Source of the DNA: Dioscorea cayenensis subsp. rotundata
Lineage: Eukaryota > Streptophyta > Magnoliopsida > Dioscoreales > Dioscoreaceae
Assembly: GCF_009730915.1 (NCBI RefSeq)
Contig: NC_052487.1
Coordinates: 2,108,001 to 2,172,000 of the forward strand
Length of the DNA: 64,000 bases
Direction: 5' to 3'
Shown here: piece by piece, positions 30,289 through 41,905 of the stretch
Layout: each line of letters starts with the position of its first letter
How positions within the stretch are numbered: the stretch's first letter is position 1
Made by a program: the position numbers and the translations under genes
Notes under the pieces: generated by a model
What the model was told of the DNA's origin: nothing
The model's database searches: none
The model's input: the letters and a program-made list of their open reading frames with translations, nothing else

Positions 30289-31136
30289 CAAGTACAAAGC
30301 AACATTAGATTAGGGAAGTGATCCAAGTGCTATTTTGGTCTATAATCTCAGAGTTTTTTTTTTTTTGGAAAAATATAATCTTAGAGTGTATGGGTATATT
30401 TACCATTAATTTCTTTTTTTTAAAAATTAATGCAATCTAAAATTTTCACCAATCCGGTAATCATTTAGTTGGCAACTTGACATTAATAATAAAATTTAAA
30501 AGGTATAATTTCAAATTTACATTGTCCAATACACCACATGACAATATAATATAATAAAAATAAAATTATTAAATTCAATAGATGGAATTAAAAATATAAC
30601 ATCGCTTGTCCCCTTTGTAAATACCACTAAAAAAATATAAGATCAATTCCCCTATTCGAAGTTTGTCCACAATTCTCTTAAAAAAACTATGAGCTAACTA
30701 CCATTGAATTAAGGATAAAAAATGTTTAAAAATATTTCTTTAATTTTGAAATCGTCACAGACAAGATGATTGACAGAGTTGATCACAGTTTTGTCATATT
30801 GCAGCTTGGCCAACATCAAAACATTAATATATAATAATAAAAAAAACAAGCTAATGACAAGATAGTAGTTGTCATTTTGCTTAATCCAAATTTAACAATT
30901 TATTTGGACCATAAATACACTTGGAAGAGTACTATAAATATCAACAAAGATGTGTTTTGTTGAGATACTGCAAAGACTGATAAAAATGTGTATTACTGAA
31001 AGTAAATCACTGTAAATTGAGCTCGGCATTTGTCGATATTTTGTATCTCAATGCAAGTCTAGATTTTGAGATACAACTCCCGAAAAAAATACGGGATTCA
31101 GACTTACATATCAGAATGTCTCCAACCAAAAGCATC
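30289..31136. repeat. Duplicated intergenic segment and MATE 3' flank, second copy
   Basis: This stretch matches 11854-12319 and then 18490-18778, in the same order and next to each other. It is therefore the empty site of LINE-1. A private extra ~170 bp lies at about 30595-30775. No gene seen. Confidence 0.87.
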
Positions 31137-33658
31137 CTAAGATACATGATTTAAGGGAACAGTAGAACTATGAACTCTTTCTCTTGCTTTATTTGCCTGA
31201 AAACAAAATAAATATCGAATGGAATAAAAACAGATAGAATGGTACTGAAATCATAATAGGATTAATCTTAAAAGACATGAAAGAATTCAAATATCAAGTT
31301 AATTACCTCTTTCTCCCAATCAGTGCATAAAGTTATGGTTAAGAGTAATACTACTTGCACAAACAAACCACACAAGATACCTATCCAGAGTCCCTGTTCA
31401 TCACCATTTCACAAACTAATTAGCATTTTCAATTTCAAACATGAAAAGATTCAAAAGAAAAATGAAAAAAAAAAAATTATCACACCTTTCCACCAATTTT
31501 GAAGACAAAAGCTAACAAGATAGCAGAAGGAATGCCAGCAATGTAGTAAGCTCCGAGGTTCACAAAAGCACCGATTTTTTGCCATCCACATCCTCTAGCG
31601 GTTCCTGAACATGATTTGTGATGATCTTTACTTACAGGAAAAATAAATGGCCAATTGAGTTTGGATGTTTTTTTTACCTGAAAGAACACATTGGATGCCA
31701 TCCATGAAGTTAGATATTGCTAGTATTGGCATCATAATTGCAACATATTTCACTACTTCTTCTTCATCACTATATGCATGGCCCCATAAACTGCGAGCTA
31801 AAGTCATCGCCGCTCCTACAATTAGGCCTTCAGTCACAGCCAACACTACTACAACACATGCCGCTAAGCGAGCAGCATTTGGGCGGCCGGCTCCGAGTTC
31901 ATTCGAGACGCAAATACTATGAGACAATAGGAGACATTAGGATCTCATGATACATGGGGAGATGCAACAATGACCTCAATTAAGCTTACCTTACAGCAGT
32001 ACCAAGACCAAATGGGATCATGAACACCAAGGAAGCAGTGTTAAGGCTGAAGAAACAAATGGTTGTGAGGAATATAGAGTGAGTGATTGATTCTTCAAGT
32101 GATCCTGAAATAGATTACCTGATTGACAATACGGAAGTTTCGAGTGTTGGATTTGGAAGAAGACCGGAAAGAAGCACAATCATTTCAAATGACCACAATT
32201 CTAAGCTGCCTCATGTCGTAAAAGAAGAAAAAAAAAAACATAATATAAATGGTCATATTTCAGCTATTCAGAGATGATAGCAATATAAATGTTAATTATT
32301 AAGTACTTACCAAACCATGCAAGCAGATGGAATAGCAAGTTTGATAAAGTTGAGTATATCATGCAAAGCTTCCAATGAAAAACCAGTCCACGTCTTCTTG
32401 CAAGCAGGCGAAAACTTGATATAGAGAGCCAAGAGAATCACATTGAGCCAATAAGAAATAGACATTGCAAGAGCAGCACCTTTGTGGCCAAGCCCAGATT
32501 TGAATACCAAAAGCCAACAGATTAAAAGGTGAAGAAGTGTTGTGATTCCAGAACTTATCATCATGGGAACAACATTGTTCTGTGTTTGTAGGAACCTAGT
32601 AAGGCATTGAAGAAGGCCATAAGCAAAGAGAACAGGAATCAGCCACCGTGCATAAATTCCGGCTTGTGCAGATACCTCTGGGTCTTGCCCCAAAAATGCA
32701 AGGATTTCGCCTGTGTAAGTCCAGATGACAGCAAGGGGAACGCTAACAAGAGTTAGCACAAGCATGGCTCTTTGCATGTGTACACCCATCATGGAGTATT
32801 GCTTTGCACCAAATGACTGGCCACACAATGTATCCAATGCACTTCCCATTCCCATCTAATAAATAGTAAGTTAAACTGCAGTTAATTCATCATTTTCTCA
32901 TGTTTTTCAGAAACAAAGGTTGATGTTTAACACATTAGATTCATAAATCATGGCCAAATGATTGCAATTGCAATCATGGAAATAGATAAGGATGATTGAA
33001 TCCATATAAACATCGACAGTATTTGCACTCCAAATGCATCCAGTGCACTTCCCATTCCATTCTTGTTATGAGTAAAAATCAAGTCTTTTTCCTTAATTGT
33101 TGATGTTCAACACATTTGACACATAAACCATGGCCAAGCTATTAGACAAAGATATTCCCATTCCCCATTTTTCAGTCATAAATGTTGACTTTTAGTCTTT
33201 TACAACATTTGAAGTATAAATCATGGACAATTAATTCCCACTGCAAGCATAAAAACTGCTAAAGATGAATTAATCCATAACACTCAGCATAGTTTCAGCA
33301 AATTAACATCTTGCACAAACGAACACCACAAGCCAAACATGAACACATTTATTTGTTTATTCATTGCAGAGATACAATAGACAGAAAAAGAGAGAGGGAG
33401 CTGAGAGAGAGATACCAAGAGGGCAAAGGCAGAGACAACAGCAAAGGAAGTGGCCATAGAGGCACCAGATAGAGGAAGCTCTCCAAGATGACCAACAAAC
33501 ATGATGGAAATCACTCGAAGGATGTTTTGCAAAAGACTTGAAGCTATGAGAGGTCCAGCCAAAAACAACTGTTTCTTCACCTCAGCCACCACCTGACCTC
33601 CATCAACACCATCTCCATCACTCTTCTTCTCAGAGCTTGGCATCAATGGTGATTCCAT
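31137..33658 (-). CDS. MATE family transporter (DETOXIFICATION type), copy 3
   Basis: Same family and architecture as copies 1 and 2: exons 33658-33416, 32855-32311, 32205-32119, 32046-31990, 31916-31678, 31604-31486, 31393-31307, 31196-31137; 478 residues, all GT-AG, no stop. Very close to copy 2. Notable changes: at the exon 4/5 join the conserved [11 protein letters not shown] reads [11 protein letters not shown] (Thr to Ile and Arg to Cys), and the preceding residues are GLGTAV instead of GLGSAV. Exon 1 has NILRVIS and FAVVSAFAL for NILQVIS and FAGVSAFGL. These fall in otherwise invariant positions, so copy 3 may be diverging in function or losing it. The frame is open throughout, so it is called as a gene. 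Confidence 0.92.
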
Positions 33659-35027
33659 GGTTGCTCTCTTACTTCTCTTTACCTCACTATTGAAGTGTCT
33701 GTGTATATATGTTGCTTATTTTGACTCATTAGATTTATTATTCTTATTATTATTATTATTAAGAAAAAATGCATATAGTGTAATTTACTGATTTACATCT
33801 AAAAGTCCTAGAAAAATTAATATCATATAGATGTTGAGTTACACCAAAATTTAATTTGTTACATTTTTTTCCCATCAGACTTGTCTTACCTTGAAGATTT
33901 TAAATTTTTTTTAGTGACTACTCAGGAGTTTTTTCCTCTTTTATTTGATTTTAGAGAAAGTGTCATCTTTCTCTTTGTCTCTCCAATTAGTTTATCTCCA
34001 TATTTAGTAGACATATACTGTTTTTTTTACATATATTTTTGTAATCTCTTGTTTTTTGTCGTAAATTTTTTATACTTTTTTTTTAGTGAATCCTCTTTCT
34101 TTTCGATATATAGCGATTTATCTATTTTTTTTAAAAAAAAATTATTACAATTTTTTTCACAAACGAAATTGTATATTATTTAGGCACAGAGATATATTAA
34201 AATTTAAGTGGTAATAACCTCATAATAACTCTCATTTATCAAATATCTCCAGTGTCTTGTTAGATAACTAATAGATAAATTATTATTAAAAATATATATT
34301 TAAATATAGAAATAATATGTAATATCACTTCAAAACTTTTGTCGGTTATACATCATGTGTGACTTTTTTTTTTAATATGAACAAATTATTTCAGGCATAA
34401 ACACTCAATTATATTTTCAAAAGAAGTTGAACACTCATTTAATATGAGAATAAATCACACTAGCAATCCTTATTGTAACATGAAATAATTGCAATAATTT
34501 AAATGGACCAAAATATAAATTAAATTTTATTTTAAAACCCCACATTTTCATGATTTGTAAGTTTTATAGTCAATGATTTTTTTTTTATGATTTTACACTT
34601 GTTATTAAGATAAACTTAAAATTATAGCTGAGCTGAGATAAATTTTTTTATTTTCCATTGTTTAATTTTCAATTTTGGCTGCTAGAGTTGATTATAGTTG
34701 TGCCATAATTTTCTCCAAAGTCATAAAAATAAATAAAATAATAAAAGTTGAAGATAATGACAGCCATCATCAATTAATAAGAAAACAGGTCATACGATAT
34801 TGTTTGTCTACTTCAGCCTGAAAAAAAGGATGCTATTTTTTTATTATTATTTTTTTATATTTTTCAAACTATATATAAATATATACATCTTGCCAAGAAG
34901 TTCTCATGAAATGGAAAAGCTCGTGATGATGGGCAAAAGAGAGTGAAGAGATAAAAGACCATGAAAAACAGTGCTTGATTTGCACTGATCAATGAGACAA
35001 AATAAGTGATGTTGATGTTTGCTTTGT

Positions 35028-35205
35028 TTTGAGAAAGACGATGTCACGGAATCCAGGGGATTACTACGTGAGGGAGCAGTACTCATCATCGAACCGCTGC
35101 CTCACCATGCGAGATGGGGATCAAACTCGGGGAACCACACTCGACACTCGAGGCGAACACCCTACGCAAGAGACCCGATGTCAATAGACCAAATGGTTGT
35201 TGGCT
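35028..35205 (-). mobile_element. tRNA-derived SINE, 14-bp target duplication
   Basis: Direct repeats GATGTTTGCTTTGT lie at 35014-35027 and 35206-35219; the other duplicated block lacks this insertion (near 22705). On the minus strand the body starts with a tRNA-like part: box A-like region around TTGGTCTATTGACATCGGG, box B-like GAGTTTGATCCCC. It ends in CTCAAAA. It shares the segment around GTGAG...ACTGCTCCC with the copy at 46850, which defines a family. Confidence 0.8.
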
Positions 35206-35451
35206 GATGTTTGCTTTGTGTAAAAAATGTCGGATGTTTTTTTTTAAAAAAGGAAAAAAAAAGAATTTGAAATTTATTTAATTAAAGTTGTATAAATACT
35301 CATATTAGGATAATCTTGTATTTAATTGGAAAACTTCTACAAATATTACAAGTACTACCAAGATATTAATATGCGGAACTTGCACCTTAAGATAATAATA
35401 GTAGGATCTCTTTTTTCCGGAATGGAATTCAAAACAAGTGGTTGACTTTTA

Positions 35452-36477
35452 GGGTCCGTTTGGATCACGGAATAGGAATGGTAATGGTAATGGTAATGGT
35501 AATGGGAAAAGTAATGGTAATGGTAATGAAAAAAGTGTTTGGTTGAAAGGAATAAATATTGGGAATGGAAAAAGTGACATAGAGAATTGTATGTAAATTA
35601 CTTTAATACCCTTAATATAAGTAATGATAAACTAATATATAAAATAATTACATATAAATAAATATTTAGTCTCTATAATTATTATAATTAAATATTTAGA
35701 ATAAATAATTTTTTTATCATTAACCAATTTAATTTAATTATAATATTTAAATTACTTAATTTATGTTTATTATAATTTAATTTAATTATTATAATGACTT
35801 AATTTATATTTATTATTATTGTTATTTAATTAAGTCTTAAGTAGGGGCAAAAATGTCATTTCACTTTTACTTATCATAATTAAATAGTTTTTATTAATTA
35901 TTTTTATTTAATTAAATCATGTAGGGGCAAAACCCTGTCATTTCACTTTTTAATTATTATAATATTTAAATGGTTCAATTTATATTAATTATTATTTACT
36001 TTAATTATTATAATTAGTTATTTAAATTAATAATTATTATTTAATTAAATCTTAAGTAGGGGCAAAAATGTCATTTCACTTTCCTTATCATAATTAAATA
36101 CTTTTATTAATTATTTATTTAATTAAATCTATGTAGGGGCAAAACTGTCATTTCACTTTAATTATTATAATATTTAAATGACTCAATTTATATTAATTAT
36201 TATTTACTTTAATTATTATAATTAGTTATTTAAATTAATAATTATTATTTAATTAAATTTTAAGTAGGGGCAAAAATGTCATTTTACTATCAATAGTGTT
36301 TATTCCCCTCCATGCCCCCCAATTTTGGGGGTAATCAAATGCCTTTACTATGCATCATACAATTACCTACAGTACTCATTACTAAGCTAATAGTAAAATA
36401 CCCAAACATGGGCATATATCCCTATTAGCAATCAATCACATGCCAATAGTGCCCAATCCCTTCATCCAAACACAACC
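35452..36477. mobile_element. Tourist-like element with internal minisatellite
   Basis: The left end is GGGTCCGTTTGGAT; the right end is the complement of GGTTGTGTTTGGAT. The TTA target duplication lies at 35449-35451 and 36478-36480. The first block has the empty site near 23542. Inside are a GGTAAT hexamer array (35480-35530) and about five copies of an ~80-130 bp unit centred on AGTAGGGGCAAAAATGTCAT at 35842, 35921, 36056, 36133 and 36264. No coding sequence. Confidence 0.85.
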
Positions 36478-37572
36478 TTAGGGTATGCTTAATTCATGTA
36501 GATTTGAGATAGCACTTCCACTATCTTTTAGCTAGACTGGTTGGTTGACAGTTCTGAACCGAACTATCTTTAGGCTAGTACTAAAAAAAGATCATAGACA
36601 CAGAGTGGTAGTCCCTCACGCCAAAATGGATCTAACACTGTAAAATCTTTCTACATATTTTTGATAGATGGATGACTTCACTGTAGGATATCACTATTGC
36701 TCTTAAAAAATGAAAGTCCAAGCAAAGTGAATCTTTTATGCTAGCTCACATAAGATAACTGGGCCTTTTTGTGGAATATATGGCTAGGACGAAATGAGTG
36801 AATTTTTAATCATAAGTTTCAACCAACTAATGTGATTTTCTGTAAAATTGCACATACTTTCTTCCTATGGTTATTTGTAGTCCTGCAACAAAAAAGGTTA
36901 AGTTAGAAGACTTGATCTCGACGATTAAAAGAAGCCTAGAGTCCCTAGAGTCCTGTACAAGAGAGACATGCGATCTTAAGAAGCGACACATTCGGAATTT
37001 AACATGATTTAAAGGGGCTTTATAATCGTGGGGTCTTCGTTAAGAGCCCCCTGATGTTATTCACTCTTCAGTCGGTCTCCTCTACTCTCATTGGTGTTGT
37101 CCCATATTCCTTGTGATTGTTTTCGCCTAGATTTTACCCTACACATCAAATGGAGGATCTTCATAGCTCCGCTCATTTTCTTTTGTGTCATGTGTGCTTA
37201 TACATATTTTCTCTTTTGTACTTTGTTTCTTTCGGTTTTTCAATGAATGATGATTTATCTATTTAAAAAAAAATTATTGACAAATCTCAATTCTAACATT
37301 TGTGCAATTTTATAATTAATTAATTGAGTTAGTTAATTCCATATTTACGTCCAATATAGTGTTCATGTTTGTTTTCCTTTTCTCTGATTTATTATTAGTC
37401 TACAACTACTTGAATTAGTTTTTATTTTGATCAAAAGCTATTACCACATGCCATTGATTTATATTGAAATTTCAAATATCTTTGAATAAAAACTTAAATA
37501 AAATAATTTTTTATTTTTTAAAAATAGATGTAGTGCCCAAGATAAAAGATTTCAATCAAAATATGTTTTCTT

Positions 37573-37777
37573 AATTTATTTTATTTCCAAACTTTATCCA
37601 ATCAAGGAAAAAATATAAAAGAAAAAAAAATAGATCCGATAAGGTTATCAGGATCCGATAAACGTACGAATTCGTGAAACCCGATAAAATGATTAAATCC
37701 GATAAGCTCAAAAGCGGGCTACAAATCGAACCTTTCACGGTTTCCCGAGTCGCCGAACCCTCCCAAAACCCTCGTCC
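37573..37777. promoter_or_regulatory. Upstream region of the GCK-domain gene
   Basis: The first single-copy sequence after the duplicated block. It holds four spaced ATCCGATAA-like motifs (37634-37710), which could be I-box/GATA-like elements (GATAAG), shortly before the start codon at 37778. The motif repeat is seen directly; a regulatory role is inference. Confidence 0.35.
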
Positions 37778-38173
37778 ATGGCTTCCTCTCCGATCTCCTC
37801 CGCCGAAACCCTAGCTCCCTCCCCGCCGGAAACCGAGCCCGATCCGACGAAACCCGCCGTCGATGCGGAAGGTGATGGCGGAGAAGATGGCAAGAAGAAG
37901 GAGGAGAAGGAGGAGGAGGAGGAAGAAGAAGAGGAGGAGTGCGGGTTCTGCATCTACATGAAGGGCGGAGGTTGCAAAGAGAGTTTCGTAGCGTGGGAGA
38001 AGTGCGTCGAAGATGCCGAGAAGAGTGGAGAGGATGTGGTGGAGAAGTGCTTCCAGGTGACGTCGTTGCTGAAGAAATGCATGGACGAGCACGCGGATTA
38101 CTACGAACCCGTCCTCAAGGCTGAGCAGGCAATGGCGGATGCCGTCGCCGCTGAGATCCAGGAGTCTTCTTAA
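37778..38173 (+). CDS. GCK domain-containing protein
   Basis: A single-exon 131-residue protein. The N-terminus is Pro/Ser rich, followed by a Lys then poly-Glu tract (residues 39-54). The GCK domain follows: CGFCIYMKGGGCKESFVAWE, then CVEDAEKSGEDVVEKCF and TSLLKKCMDEHADYYEPVL. The six cysteines sit at residues 55, 58, 66, 76, 91 and 101. GCK proteins are small plant proteins of unclear biochemical role with CHCH-like cysteine spacing. Start: first ATG after the GC-rich leader. The reading frame stays open after the TAA stop for 33 more codons of a Pro/Ser/Glu repeat (see the next entry), so the C-terminus may recently have been shortened. Confidence 0.9.
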   Translation: MASSPISSAETLAPSPPETEPDPTKPAVDAEGDGGEDGKKKEEKEEEEEEEEEECGFCIYMKGGGCKESFVAWEKCVEDAEKSGEDVVEKCFQVTSLLKKCMDEHADYYEPVLKAEQAMADAVAAEIQESS

Positions 38174-38275
38174 GAGCTTTCTGAGCCTCAGAAGTCTTCT
38201 CCAGAGCCTTCTGAGCCTCAGAAATCTTCTCCAGAGCCTTCTGAGCCTCAGAAATCTTCGGAACCAGAGAATTAG
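38174..38275 (+). repeat. In-frame 30-bp repeat directly after the GCK stop codon
   Basis: Three 30-bp units (38177-38206, 38207-38236, 38237-38266) would encode LSEPQKSSPE, PSEPQKSSPE and PSEPQKSSEP in the same frame as the GCK protein, then EN and a TAG at 38273-38275. The last codons before the TAA (EIQESS, stop, E) align with a fourth, first unit in which CCA is replaced by TAA. This looks like former coding sequence. Confidence 0.8.
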
Positions 38276-40514
38276 AAAGGTCTCCTACATTTCTTTCTCT
38301 CTTCATACGTTTTGAGAAATTCAAATTGTGATCTTTTGATGATTTTTGGAATAATTTAGGCTATTTATGAGCTCCAGTTAATGATTGACTTTGGGGGTTG
38401 AATTCTCCCCAAAAACTCAATTTTTGAATTGATACATGTGTCCTTAAAAGTTTGATATTCTCTAAATGTTACTTCTTTGTTAACTTTATTGGTATTTAAT
38501 GAATAATCATGACTTAGTCTTGCTTTTTCATTGGTTGTTTTTATTATGTTGATTTCTCATGCTTGGTTTGTTTCTTAGAGTGGAGCTCCTCTGATTGTAA
38601 AGTTTGCTAATTATATTATTTTTTCAATTTGTTGTGTTGAAACCTGAGAAGAAAATGTTTGTTAGATTTTATTTCGCCAACTAAAGAATCATTCCGTGAT
38701 GGATGAAATTGAAGTTTAGAATTTTTTTTAATTTGCAATATCCATGACTGGTTTCTTAGATTGGAGTTTGTGATTGTAAGCTTTGAAAATAGTTTATTTA
38801 TTTGAAATTGTTATTTTGAAATTGGAGAAGTAGTACTTGTTTGCTTATTTTTATTTTGCCAACAAAAGAATTAGTTCATGTTGCGGTGCTTCCATGATTG
38901 GTGAAACTGAAGGTGAGAAATATTGTGTATGATAAACATCATAGATGTTGAACTTTCCTTCCGAAGTTATGGAGAACTTAGTTATAAGCTATGCAAATTA
39001 TTTCCAAATAGTGACAACAGCCAATCTTGATATGTTATGCAATTTGAATTATATGCTGAGTAATGACTTTATGAGTCTTTTCAAAGGTTTGATGTCTAGA
39101 ATTCAAACAATGTATTGTTGTCAGACAAGGCTCTGATTAGTAGATCAGAGATTTACGAACAGGAATTTGGATAACACATGGGGTTCGAATCCACATTGTT
39201 CTTTCTTAATTCTTTCTTCACTTTTGCCACCCTGGTTCCCTGTGTGATGGTCTGCCCCAAGTGATTCAATCAAATTTATATCATAGTACTCTCCTTTAGT
39301 TGACATTTTCTTTTTGTTTAAATATGAAAATTGTACTTGTTTGGCCTTTCTTGGATTTATATTATATGCAGAATGATTGGTATTAAATATAGCACCATTG
39401 CAATTGAACCAAAATTTCTCGCCTAAGATCATTCTGTCTTGTCTCTATGTAATGTTGGTTATGTGTTTTGAATATATCATGACAGTGATTTGGCAAGCGT
39501 TTTGATGAAGTACATATGTAGATCACAGATAAAATTGTAACCAAGACTTTCGATTTGGCATAAAAAATAAATTAGGGTTTATTCTCTTCCTGATTTGATT
39601 GTGTGATACATCTCACTTTACTGATCTTGAATCTATGTCACTGTTTTTGTAAGCTGTCCCATAATGCAGATAAGCATCTGACCTATTGAATCTTCTTTAG
39701 TATCTGATGTTAGTGTTATTTAACATGTTTACTGAGTTCGTCTGCATCAATGACAAAAGTGATAGAAAATTGTAATCTTTTTCTTATTCAATATTCATAT
39801 CCAAACATTTTTGAAGCATAGTTTACTCCAATGATTGTATTTTCATTCTTGCTTGAAGTTTCTTCACAAATCTTAAGAGCTTCGACTATATTGTGCACCA
39901 TGAATTGTTATGATCTGTATCTTGTTATTTCATCTCATTCTTATTTTTAAGCATAAACTCTTCTTATCATCAATTATCACAACAGTTCCTCCTTGTTTGT
40001 TGCTCAAGTTAAAGGAAATCTGATGATGATAACAGTTGCTTTTTCATGTTTCTTTCCTTGGGAAGTTCTTATTTGAAAGTAAAAATCATGGAGACAAGTT
40101 GCTGTGTGAATGATTTATAATATATATATATATATATGTATGTATGAGGATCAATCCTCTGTTTACATTCATAGATTATGAAGTTATGAACATTAATGCA
40201 GGCTATTGGATTTTAATCCAACAGTTCCGCACTATATAATAAATAGTATCATTGTGCATATAAATAGTATCACAATAAAATGTGGGATGCACTATTTTGA
40301 TTTCAATTGTTCAATCAAATGCAGCATGATTTACAGGAACAAAAAAAATCCCTAAACCTAAAACTAAACAAACCCTACTAACCCCTAATTAGTCCACATT
40401 GTAGCAGCTTAATGATTAAGGTGCTCAACTGCGTTCACACAGAACGTCCACAGTTGATGTTTCTACTGTATATATATTTTAGTTTGAAACTTTTTTTTAG
40501 ATCATTAAAAACAC
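38276..40514. other. 3' flank and intergenic stretch
   Basis: AT-rich DNA with no supported gene. 38276-38530 probably holds the 3' UTR of the GCK gene. Within 40120-40490 is a TA-flanked repeat related, in inverted orientation, to 60150-60300 (shared motifs GAACGTCC, CAGTTGAGCAC, ACTAATTAGGG-like). Confidence 0.5.
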
Positions 40515-40517
40515 TAA

Positions 40518-40800
40518 GGGCTTGGGCTTGTTTCGATCATGTTTCGATCAGGTTATAGCTGATCCAAAAGCACTTATTTCATAAGTTAAATGCTTATGAT
40601 GGTTTATTGGTGTTTGGATCAGTTTTTTTAAATAAGCTGAAGCTGTAAAATAAGCCAAAAACAATTTATTTTATAAGCTACAAAAGACCAGCTTTTTTTT
40701 ATAAGTAATTAACTTATTCAAAAGTATTTTTCCCAAAAGTGCTTCTACAAAAGCCAAAAAAAAAAAAACACTTTTTTTATAAGCCCATCTAATCAAGCCC
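40518..40800. mobile_element. Tourist-like MITE
   Basis: It starts GGGCTTGGGCTTGTTTCGAT and ends ATCTAATCAAGCCC. The ends are inverted over GGGCTTG. TAA target duplications lie at 40515-40517 and 40801-40803. The interior is rich in AATAAGC/GCTTATTT motifs that fold back. No ORF. Confidence 0.75.
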
Positions 40801-41122
40801 TAACCTTCGCAGTTTATTTTGTAAGTTATCTGTTGTATGTGGTTTAACTGTTGTTTAATTCTTTATATTTCACTCTATTGTTTACTTTTGTTCTTATATT
40901 CACAAAAAATGATCAGTATAGTCTTTGTATTTATGAAAAAAAATAAATTAACAATGAACATGGCCCCAGTCATTCAACAGCTTCATAGTTTTCTTTTCAC
41001 AAAATCAATACATATCCAAAATTAAAATCAATGCATATCCTAATTTCGAAATTTCAAGAAATCATAAAATTTAAATCTTAATAAACAAACACATCCAAAC
41101 TTTAACAATCAAAAAACATTTT

Positions 41123-41905
41123 GGTTGTGTTTGTTTGCCAAAATTTTTCGTGGAAAATTTTTTCACAGGCTCTATCACGTGATCATATTTTTCCACAAAT
41201 CAGTAGAAAATTTTTCCTGTCTCCACCCTGGGAAAAGTTTTCCAGGGAAAACGTAAGGGGCTATATAAAAAGATAACGTGCGATTGAAATATTTAAAATA
41301 ATTTTTCTTTTAAAAATTTAAAAGAAAAGTTTTTCCTTTTCTTTTAATTTTTTTTAAAAAGATAAATTATATAACTTGATAATATTTTAAATAAATTTAT
41401 CTAGATCAGTGAACAGATCCCGCGGCATTTTGATGGTAAGATTCAATTCCACATAGCGTTGTTTATAATTTTAAAATAACTTTTCTTTTAAAAATTTAAA
41501 AGAAAAGTTTTTTCTTTTCTTTTAAATTTTTTTAAAAATAGATAAATTATATAACTTGATAATATTTTAAATAAATTTATTCATATCAGTGAACAGATCC
41601 CACCACGATAGTAAGATTCAATTCCACCAGCGCTGTTTATAATTTTAATAATTTTTTTTAAAAAAAAATTTTCAGGGAAAATTGATGCAATCAAACAAAT
41701 GAGGTTTTTTTCATAGAAAATATTTCATTTTCCGTGGAAAATAAGAGCAATCAAACAACAAAATTTGAATTTTCCATAGAAATTTTTTGATTTTTTAGCT
41801 AGAAAATAATGGCAATCAAACGATTATTTTTTCATTTTCCATGTAAAATTTTTCCATGAAATTTTTTCCAGTACATTTTCCAGTATGCTCAAATCAAACA
41901 TGCCC
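41123..41905. mobile_element. MITE-like element with ~180-bp internal tandem duplication
   Basis: The left end GGTTGTGTTTGTTTG and right end CAAATCAAACATGCCC are imperfect inverted repeats, flanked by TTT on both sides. Two ~175-180 bp tandem copies lie inside (about 41285-41470 and 41470-41650), sharing CAGTGAACAGATCCC and AAGATTCAATTCCAC. The arms are full of TTTTCCA/TGGAAAA motifs. No coding sequence. Confidence 0.65.

Larger units (their letters stand above)
33659..37572. repeat. Duplicated MATE 5' flank, second copy
   Basis: Partner of 21321-25495. Private insertions: a SINE at 35028-35205 and a Tourist-like element at 35452-36477. It carries a decayed copy of the LINE tail (36500-37270). 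Homology stops right after CTT at 37570-37572, where unduplicated DNA begins. Confidence 0.88.

Noticed and set aside
39138-39200. SINE-like box B (GGGGTTCGAATCC) after a possible box A
   Set aside because: No target duplication, tail or body similarity to the other SINEs; too short to call.
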